DNA of 20,607 nucleotides from JBEIFW01 sp044370695 (GTDB taxonomy: Bacteria; Actinomycetota; Acidimicrobiia; Acidimicrobiales; Ilumatobacteraceae): assembly GCA_044370695.1 (NCBI GenBank), contig JBILVB010000052.1:1-20607 (forward strand), read 5' to 3'. Both the position numbers and the translations under genes were made by a program. Below the pieces are notes generated by a model. The model worked only from the letters and a program-made list of their open reading frames with translations. It was not told the origin of the DNA and did not search any database. Of the stretch, positions 7,554 through 12,093 are shown in pieces (the stretch's first letter is position 1; each line of letters starts with the position of its first letter).

Positions 7554-8284
7554 GGGCCGACCCGACCGTCCGACACCAACCCAGCCGGCGCGACCGGCGC
7601 CAGGCCGACCGGCGCCAGGCCGACCGGCGCCAGGCCGACCGGCGCGGCCGGGGCGACCTCGACGGCACCGCCCGGGCCGGGCAGCAGCAGCCGGGCCCGG
7701 CGGGGGCGGGCGGCCGCCCCCCGTCCGAGCGCTTCGACCGCTCGCTGCTCCAGCCGGCCCGCCCCCCCGGCCGGGCCCGACCAGCCACCGGCCCCCACCC
7801 GGAGCACCACCCCGGCCTCGAACCCGTCGGCCCGGGGCCCGGCGACCACGAGCACGCTCCCCCGCTCACGCGCCCGCACGGCGAGCCGGCGACCGTCGCC
7901 GGGGCGGGCGCCCGCCGGCGGGGCGACGATCACGACCTCCATCCCGTCGAGCAGCGCGGCGACCACCGTCGCCCACGACGCCAACGCCAGCTCGGGCACG
8001 ACCACCAGGCGTTCGAGGGCCACGCCGAGCTCGCCGGCCGCCTGCAGGCCGATCCCGGGCAGCCCGGCGCAGCCGGCCCAGGCACCCTGCCGGGTGGCAG
8101 CCGCTGCGAGCCCCAGGGCGAGGGAGGTGGCCCCGGCGCCGGCCACCCGCACGACGGCACCGCGCGCCAGGCCCCCGCCGACGAACAGCGCAGCCAAGGG
8201 CTCCAGGACCGGCACGACCCGCTCGGACGCGAACGCGACCGGCCGTATCCGCTCGCTCAGCTCGGCCGCGACGGCAGTCCGCAC
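7550..8284 (-). CDS. imuA': ImuA'/RecA-like mutasome protein
   Basis: This 244-residue RecA-like protein lies directly before imuB. In actinobacteria ImuA' works with ImuB and DnaE2 in damage-induced mutagenesis. The core FVGGGLARGAVVRVAGAGATSLALGLAAAA (about 34-63) resembles the RecA strand/loop region, but the Walker A position reads AGAGATSL (48-55) without the ATP-binding lysine. It is therefore probably not an active ATPase. LPGIGLQAAGELGVALERLV and VVIVAPPAGARPGDGRRLAVRARERGSVLVV fit the family. The C-terminal tail carries three GLAPV pentapeptides (about 217-231) from a 15-bp tandem repeat. The GTG at 8284 sits 6 nt after a TAGACT -10-like hexamer and 13 bp from a LexA box, so SOS induction and a leaderless mRNA are expected. 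Confidence 0.85.
   Translation of the reverse strand: MRTAVAAELSERIRPVAFASERVVPVLEPLAALFVGGGLARGAVVRVAGAGATSLALGLAAAATRQGAWAGCAGLPGIGLQAAGELGVALERLVVVPELALASWATVVAALLDGMEVVIVAPPAGARPGDGRRLAVRARERGSVLVVAGPRADGFEAGVVLRVGAGGWSGPAGGAGRLEQRAVEALGRGAAARPRRARLLLPGPGGAVEVAPAAPVGLAPVGLAPVGLAPVAPAGLVSDGRVGP
7591..7635. repeat. 15-bp tandem repeat, three perfect copies, near the 3' end of imuA'
   Basis: The unit cgaccggcgccaggc is repeated exactly three times (7591-7605, 7606-7620, 7621-7635), with a partial fourth copy after it. It encodes GLAPV in imuA'. It has the same unit length and copy number as the repeat in the Hpt gene of the same operon, but an unrelated sequence. Confidence 0.9.
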
Positions 8285-8290
8285 ACCGGC

Positions 8291-8296
8291 AGTCTA
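8291..8296 (-). promoter_or_regulatory. Putative -10 element of imuA' (TAGACT)
   Basis: On the minus strand TAGACT is followed by 6 nt and the GTG at 8284. The LexA box ends 1 bp upstream of it, so bound LexA would cover the promoter spacer and block RNA polymerase. A leaderless transcript is expected. Confidence 0.6.
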
Positions 8297-8312
8297 GCGA
8301 ACGGACGTTCGG
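8297..8312. promoter_or_regulatory. LexA (SOS) box of the imuA'-imuB-Hpt operon
   Basis: The sequence gCGAACggacGTTCGg has two perfect 5-bp arms (CGAAC and GTTCG) around a 4-bp spacer. It matches the actinobacterial LexA operator at every core position; only the outermost T/A flanks differ. It lies in the 34-bp gap between the B12-regulator stop and the imuA' GTG, directly before a -10-like hexamer. Confidence 0.88.
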
Positions 8313-8318
8313 GGAGGT

Positions 8319-9239
8319 TCAGCCGGCGAGTCCGTCGTCTTCTTCGTCGGCGACGATGCGCCGCTTGGACCACTCGTCGAGCAGGGCGAGCAGGCTTCGG
8401 CCGTCGCTGGCGAAGCCGTCGGCACCGAGCCGCTCGGCCACGTCTGCGTCGATCGCTTGGCCACCGACCACCACCGGCACCCCCGGCACCAGGGCGTGGA
8501 CGGCCCGGACCGTCTCCTCGGCCGCCTCGAGCACGAGGGGAGTCGTCACACTCAGCCCGCACGCCACCAGCCGGGGCAGCGTCTGGGCCGCCCGAGCAAA
8601 GGACTCCGCCGGAACGTCGGCGCCGAGGTCGGACACCTCCCATCCGCCGGACCGCACCAGGTCCGACAACATGGCGAGCGGCAGGGCGTGCAGTTCGCCC
8701 GTCGGCGCCCCGAGCAGCACCGAGCCACGGGTGCGGCCCCGGCGCACGAAGCGCGGCCCGAGCCGGCCGATCAGGCGCAGTGCGATCCCGCTCGCCCGAT
8801 GCTCGGTGGCGATGTCGAGTTCGCCTCGTGCCCACCGGGCGCCGATGGCGGCCATGGCCGGCGAGAGCACCCGGGTGTAGATGTCCTCCGGGTCCATCCC
8901 GGCCGCCAGTGCCGCTTCCACCACGTTCCAGGCCCCGCGGTTGTCCCCTGCGACCAGGCAGAACTCGAGCCGCTCGGCCCACGGCGCCTTCTTGCGTCCG
9001 GCTGGCGCCGCGTTCGCCGCCGGCGCCGACGCGGCCGAACGGAACGCGTCGAGCGCTTCGCGCGAGACCCGCCACACCCCGCCGTCCTTGACGGCGTTGA
9101 GCAGGCCGAGCCGCACATACCGGTAGGCGGTCATGTAGTGGACACCGAGGTCGTCGGCGGCCTCCTGGAGGGTGACCACCCCGTGCTGGCGCCCCGCGTC
9201 GGACGACGTCTTGAGACCGTCGTGATCCTCGTGCGTCAT
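8319..9239 (-). CDS. CarH/LitR-like B12-binding transcriptional regulator (predicted light sensor)
   Basis: This 306-residue regulator has an N-terminal helix-turn-helix of the excisionase/MerR type (about 22-66: VTLQEAADDLGVHYMTAYRYVRLG split across the helices, then a GGVWRVSREALDAF wing). Residues 86-165 form the helical B12-cap domain. Trp136 is followed by nine residues and Glu146-His147, the W-x9-EH signature of CarH-type photoreceptors that holds the adenosyl group. The C-terminal B12-binding fold has GELHALPL, with His184 as the likely lower cobalt ligand, and later VVVGGQAI and LGADGFASDG. In characterised CarH, adenosylcobalamin in the dark drives DNA binding and light releases it. 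It lies 34 bp upstream of imuA' on the same strand. Its own leader holds three adjacent dyads. Targets are unknown; carotenoid or photolyase genes, the usual ones, are not in the window. Confidence 0.85.
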   Translation of the reverse strand: MTHEDHDGLKTSSDAGRQHGVVTLQEAADDLGVHYMTAYRYVRLGLLNAVKDGGVWRVSREALDAFRSAASAPAANAAPAGRKKAPWAERLEFCLVAGDNRGAWNVVEAALAAGMDPEDIYTRVLSPAMAAIGARWARGELDIATEHRASGIALRLIGRLGPRFVRRGRTRGSVLLGAPTGELHALPLAMLSDLVRSGGWEVSDLGADVPAESFARAAQTLPRLVACGLSVTTPLVLEAAEETVRAVHALVPGVPVVVGGQAIDADVAERLGADGFASDGRSLLALLDEWSKRRIVADEEDDGLAG

Positions 9240-9250
9240 GCGGCGGCTCG

Positions 9251-9306
9251 CTTCGTCGAAGTGCTCCGCAGGCTACGGAGCGGACGGTCGCGACGCCGAA
9301 CCGTCC
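9251..9306 (-). promoter_or_regulatory. Three adjacent inverted repeats in the leader of the CarH-like gene
   Basis: Read on the plus strand: CTTCG-t-CGAAG (9251-9261), GCTCCG-N7-CGGAGC (9263-9281) and GGACGGT-N11-ACCGTCC (9282-9306). All arms are perfect and the three dyads are almost contiguous. They fall between the putative promoter (around 9331-9360) and the ATG at 9239, so they could be hairpins in the 5' untranslated RNA or operator sites on DNA. Confidence 0.55.
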
Positions 9307-9330
9307 CCCAGGACCGACGTCACAAGAAAG

Positions 9331-9360
9331 ACCATAACCGAATTGCGATCTGGAATTCCG
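9331..9360 (-). promoter_or_regulatory. Putative promoter and operator of the CarH-like gene
   Basis: This is the most AT-rich patch of the surrounding kilobases. On the minus strand TATGGT (9336-9331) is a good -10 candidate and would give a leader of about 85 nt. Upstream is a 13-bp-period direct repeat, GAATTgCG / GAATTcCG on the plus strand (9340-9347, 9353-9360). An alternative reading is an ECF-sigma-type promoter, GGAAT (9359-9355), 16 nt, GTT (9338-9336). Neither reading is proven. Confidence 0.4.
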
Positions 9361-9384
9361 CTGTTTCGGCCGGTACTTGCGAGT

Positions 9385-9840
9385 TCAGCCGTTCTTTTTC
9401 TCGAACCACTTGGCCTTGGCCGCCGCCGACCGGGCCAACAGCTCGGCCGGCACCCGGGCCAGCAACGGATCCGCCCCGGCCGCCGCCTCGCCCGCCGCCG
9501 GCGCGGCGGCCGTGGCGACCTCCTCGGGCATCACCAGCGGGGGCGGCACGAAACCGGGCCGGTAGTAGATGTAGAGGCTCTCGATGATCTCGTCGAGCCC
9601 GTCGGCGGTCATCCCCTTGCGCAGGTCGACGGTGACCATGTTCAGGTAGACGTGCACCCGATCGACCTGCCCGGTGTCGAACAGGCGCCGGGCCAGCTCG
9701 GCCGAGGGCCGATCGCCGACGGCCTCGTCGCGAGTGCGGTAGCGGTCGTGACCCATCCCGCCGAGGTTCCGGTTGAGCTCGTAGCGGACGATCCCGGGCG
9801 TGCTGCTCGGCTTCACGGCGACGGCGACGGGCTGACCCAT
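9385..9840 (-). CDS. NifU N-terminal (Nfu_N)-like domain protein
   Basis: This 151-residue protein has a central region that resembles the Nfu/NifU N-terminal domain: GIVRYELNRNLGGMGHDRY, then SAELARRLFDTGQVDRVHVYLNMVTVDL split by the family's short loops. In that family the pattern is a small residue-rich LF..G.V..V......ITV. There is no CxxC iron-sulfur scaffold motif, so it is not a complete Fe-S carrier. The C-terminal third is Ala/Pro-rich and ends WFEKKNG. The ATG at 9840 follows TAGGTT by 8 nt. It is divergent from the zinc-ribbon gene with a 53-bp gap. The function is unknown; the domain match is by eye. Confidence 0.72.
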   Translation of the reverse strand: MGQPVAVAVKPSSTPGIVRYELNRNLGGMGHDRYRTRDEAVGDRPSAELARRLFDTGQVDRVHVYLNMVTVDLRKGMTADGLDEIIESLYIYYRPGFVPPPLVMPEEVATAAAPAAGEAAAGADPLLARVPAELLARSAAAKAKWFEKKNG

Positions 9841-9848
9841 GGCCCGAC

Positions 9849-9854
9849 AACCTA
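9849..9854 (-). promoter_or_regulatory. Putative -10 element of the NifU-N-like gene (TAGGTT)
   Basis: On the minus strand TAGGTT is followed by 8 nt and the ATG at 9840, the spacing expected for a leaderless transcript. Confidence 0.5.
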
Positions 9855-9879
9855 GCCCGGCACCCCGGGCCGACGCCGG

Positions 9880-9885
9880 TAGCGT
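9880..9885 (+). promoter_or_regulatory. Putative -10 element of the zinc-ribbon gene (TAGCGT)
   Basis: TAGCGT is followed by 8 nt and the ATG at 9894. It sits back to back with the NifU-N-like promoter in a 53-bp divergent region. Confidence 0.5.
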
Positions 9886-9893
9886 GGCCGACG

Positions 9894-10079
9894 ATGTCCG
9901 CCGGTCCCGCCGAGTCCATCACCTGCGTCGACTGCGGCGGCGAGGCCCGCCTGATCACCTTCACGCCCGAGGCGGGATGGACGGCGGGTGACGTGGCCGC
10001 CTACCGATGCCGGGACTGCCGCGACCGCTGGGACCTGGTCCTCACCGACGCCGACCTGAGCCGGCCCGACCCGACCTGA
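9894..10079 (+). CDS. Small zinc-ribbon protein, 61 residues
   Basis: This short acidic protein has two CxxC knuckles, CVDCGG (11-16) and CRDC (39-42), in the spacing of a zinc ribbon that should bind one Zn ion. RDRWDLVLTDAD follows the second knuckle. No other domain is visible. A promoter-like TAGCGT 8 nt before the ATG and a position in a tight divergent pair support it as a real gene. It is convergent with the next SDR gene (24-bp gap). The function is unknown; such proteins can bind nucleic acids or partner proteins. Confidence 0.75.
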   Translation: MSAGPAESITCVDCGGEARLITFTPEAGWTAGDVAAYRCRDCRDRWDLVLTDADLSRPDPT

Positions 10080-10103
10080 ACCAGGCGGAACCGGCGCCCC
10101 CGC

Positions 10104-10973
10104 TCACATCTGCGGGCGGTACACCTTCTCGTCCGCGCCGTGCAGCGCCGCGTCGAGCTCGTCGAGGCTCCAGGCGTCCTTGCGCTCGACCCACGCCTCG
10201 GCGGGGTGCCGCCACAGGGCGAGCTTGCGCCCGTTGAACGTGACGAGCTGGCTGCGCAGGTGCGCCGCCCGGTCGCTGCACAGGTAGACGACCACGGGGG
10301 CGACGGTGTCGGGCGTGCCGAACCCCATCTCCGTCGGCGCCGGCGCAGCCCGGCCGTCGGCCTCGGCCCGCTTGCGGGCGTTGTCGAACACCACCTGGGT
10401 CATGTCGGTCTCGGCGATCGGCCACAGGGCGTTGGTGCGGATCCCGAACCGGGCGAGCTCGCCGTCCCAGGCGTACAGCATCCCCATCACGCCGGCCTTC
10501 GAGGCCGCGTAGTTGGTCTGGCCGACCGACGGCGTGTACGCCGAACCCGAGATCACCTGCAGCAGCAGCCCGCCACCGGCCTCCTTCATGGCCTTCGCGG
10601 CGTGCCGGCTCACCGACCAGGTGCCCCGGAGGTTGACGGCGATCACCTCGTCGAACTCCTGCGGGGTCATGTTGACCAGCGTCCGGTCCCGCACGATGCC
10701 GGCGTTGTTGACCACTGCGTCGATGCCGCCGAAGCGCTCGATGCAGGTCGACACCAGCCGGGCGGCCACGTCGTCGTCGGCCACCGACCCGGCGACCCCG
10801 ACGGCCACACCGCCGGCCCCGACGATCTCCTCGGCCACCTCGTTCGTCTTGGCGGCGTCGGTGCCGTTGACCACCACCGCCGCGCCGGCCGCACCGAGCG
10901 CCCGGGCGAACCCCCGCCCGAGCCCCCGTGTCGAACCGGTCACCACGATGCGCTTACCGTCGAGTTCCCCCAT
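10104..10973 (-). CDS. SDR family oxidoreductase (hydroxyacyl-CoA dehydrogenase-like)
   Basis: This 289-residue classical SDR carries TGSTRGLG (12-19), NNAG (89-92), Ser142 (VISGS) and Tyr155-x3-Lys159 (YAASK), so the catalytic set is complete. NNAGIVRDRTLVNM and EFDEVIAVNLRGT resemble the dehydrogenase domain of multifunctional beta-oxidation enzymes and FabG-like reductases. The C-terminal extension (LVTFNGRKLALWRHPAEAW) is longer than in plain FabG. The role may be oxidation of a 3-hydroxyacyl-CoA (inference). It follows the SnoaL-like gene on the same strand with a 57-bp gap but has its own TACAGT hexamer 8 nt before the ATG. It may therefore be transcribed both alone and with that gene. 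Confidence 0.9.
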   Translation of the reverse strand: MGELDGKRIVVTGSTRGLGRGFARALGAAGAAVVVNGTDAAKTNEVAEEIVGAGGVAVGVAGSVADDDVAARLVSTCIERFGGIDAVVNNAGIVRDRTLVNMTPQEFDEVIAVNLRGTWSVSRHAAKAMKEAGGGLLLQVISGSAYTPSVGQTNYAASKAGVMGMLYAWDGELARFGIRTNALWPIAETDMTQVVFDNARKRAEADGRAAPAPTEMGFGTPDTVAPVVVYLCSDRAAHLRSQLVTFNGRKLALWRHPAEAWVERKDAWSLDELDAALHGADEKVYRPQM

Positions 10974-10981
10974 GGCGCCGG

Positions 10982-10987
10982 ACTGTA
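10982..10987 (-). promoter_or_regulatory. Putative -10 element of the SDR gene (TACAGT)
   Basis: On the minus strand TACAGT is followed by 8 nt and the ATG at 10973. This points to a separate leaderless transcript for the SDR gene. Confidence 0.5.
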
Positions 10988-11030
10988 CCGGGACCGGCCC
11001 CGCCCGGGCCCGGCGTCACCGGGGTCGACC

Positions 11031-11423
11031 TCACCGGGGCCGCGACGGCAACCGCAGCGGATCGAAGTACTCCGTCCACCCGGCCACCCGGCCGTCGCGC
11101 ACGCGCACGATCCAGCAGTAGACGTTGCCGTACGCCGAGCCGTCGGCCAGCGTCCCCGTCGAGGTGCACGGCACCACCCAGCGCTGCGGATCCTCGGTGG
11201 CGAGCACCTCGACGTCGTGGAACGCGAGCGCCGGCATCCGGCGGCGGGCGTCGCCGAAGCGGCGGGCGACGGCCTCGATGCCCTCGAAGTGGCGGCGGTC
11301 GGGATCGGGGTCGAACGGGGTGTCGACCACGACGTCGTCGGCCAGCAGCGCGAGCCAGCCGTCGACGTCGCCGTCGACACCCAAGGTGCGGAAGAAGGCC
11401 TCGACCACGGCGCGTGCGTCCAT
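11031..11423 (-). CDS. SnoaL-like / NTF2-fold protein
   Basis: This 130-residue protein fits the SnoaL-like polyketide cyclase / ketosteroid-isomerase-like (NTF2) fold. The N-terminal helix VVEAFFRTL precedes DGWLALLADDVVVDTPFD and the FEGIEAVARRF segment. The sheet region ends in YCWIVRVRDGRVAGWTEYFDP, the usual C-terminal strand pair of this fold. Members are small enzymes (isomerases, epoxide hydrolases, cyclases) or binding proteins, so a reaction cannot be assigned. The ATG at 11423 has TAGTGT 6 nt upstream. It lies upstream of the SDR gene on the same strand and is divergent from the HD-domain gene. Confidence 0.8.
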   Translation of the reverse strand: MDARAVVEAFFRTLGVDGDVDGWLALLADDVVVDTPFDPDPDRRHFEGIEAVARRFGDARRRMPALAFHDVEVLATEDPQRWVVPCTSTGTLADGSAYGNVYCWIVRVRDGRVAGWTEYFDPLRLPSRPR

Positions 11424-11429
11424 GCCCGG

Positions 11430-11435
11430 ACACTA
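11430..11435 (-). promoter_or_regulatory. Putative -10 element of the SnoaL-like gene (TAGTGT)
   Basis: On the minus strand TAGTGT is followed by 6 nt and the ATG at 11423, the leaderless spacing seen at other genes here. Confidence 0.5.
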
Positions 11436-11466
11436 CGGGGGTGTCGCACGGTGCGAGACTGGCGCC

Positions 11467-12033
11467 ATGTCGATCGCCGAGCAGCCCGTGCGCACCACGT
11501 TCAAGTCCTTCGAGGAATCGACGCCCGCCGACTGGGCGGTCATCGGTTCGCAGGCTCACCTCGTCGAGGAGATGGTGGCCGACAACGCCCTGTGGCTGTT
11601 GCGGCGCATGGGCGCCGACTTCGGCGGGTTCCCCGTGTCACGGCTCGAGCACAGCCTGCAGACCGCCACGCGCGCCCTGCGCGACGGCCGCAGCGACGAC
11701 TACGTCGTGTGCGCGCTGCTGCACGACATCGGCGACACGCTGTCGCCGGGCCGCTTCCATCCCGAGGTCGCCGCCACGATGGTGGAGGGCCGGGTGTCCG
11801 AGGCCGACCACTTCATGGTGAAGCACCACGGCGTGTTCCAGGGCTACTACTTCTGGGACAAGATCGGTGGCGACCGCCACGCCCGCGAGGCGTTCCGCAC
11901 CTCGCCCTACTTCGAGCACGCCGCCGAGTTCTGCGCCCGCTACGACCAGGTGGCCTTCGATCCCGACTACCGCAGCGAGCCGCTCGAGCATTTCGAGCCG
12001 CTGCTGCGGGCCTTCTTCGCACCCCGCCGCTGA
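11467..12033 (+). CDS. HD-domain metalloprotein, possibly a PhnZ-like diiron oxygenase
   Basis: This 188-residue single-domain HD protein has candidate metal ligands His62 (LEHSLQTAT), His86-Asp87 (LLHDIGD), His98 (RFHPEVAA), His120/121 (VKHHGVFQG) and Asp160 (YDQVAFDP). An H-HD-H-H-D ligand set without a nucleotide-binding insert occurs both in HD phosphohydrolases and in mixed-valent diiron oxygenases such as PhnZ and myo-inositol oxygenase. The 24-residue H-to-HD spacing and the EHSLQ context resemble PhnZ-type proteins (by memory). It is not a nucleotide-sensing HD-GYP protein. The gene starts at ATG 11467 and lies 60 bp upstream of the Baeyer-Villiger gene. A role in the same catabolic pathway is inference; hydrolase activity is the main alternative. 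Confidence 0.82.
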   Translation: MSIAEQPVRTTFKSFEESTPADWAVIGSQAHLVEEMVADNALWLLRRMGADFGGFPVSRLEHSLQTATRALRDGRSDDYVVCALLHDIGDTLSPGRFHPEVAATMVEGRVSEADHFMVKHHGVFQGYYFWDKIGGDRHAREAFRTSPYFEHAAEFCARYDQVAFDPDYRSEPLEHFEPLLRAFFAPRR

Positions 12034-12045
12034 GCCGCCGCGCGC

Positions 12046-12051
12046 TACGTT
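12046..12051 (+). promoter_or_regulatory. Putative -10 element of the Baeyer-Villiger operon (TACGTT)
   Basis: TACGTT lies 12 nt after the HD-gene stop and 42 nt before the GTG at 12094. This would give a leader of roughly 35 nt with a GAGG Shine-Dalgarno sequence at 12084-12087. The operon may also be read through from the HD gene. Confidence 0.35.
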
Positions 12052-12093
12052 GCCCCGTGTCCGGTCGCCGAGCCGGGGGACGTGAGGGGCCAC

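Noticed and set aside
5955..8297. A 780-codon open frame antisense to imuA'-imuB
   Set aside because: It is Gly/Arg/Pro-rich without motifs, while the minus-strand frames encode recognisable ImuA' and ImuB with coupled overlaps.
9240..9384. A cobalamin riboswitch upstream of the B12-binding regulator
   Set aside because: The 145-bp region is short for this class and I could not find the conserved B12-box sequence.
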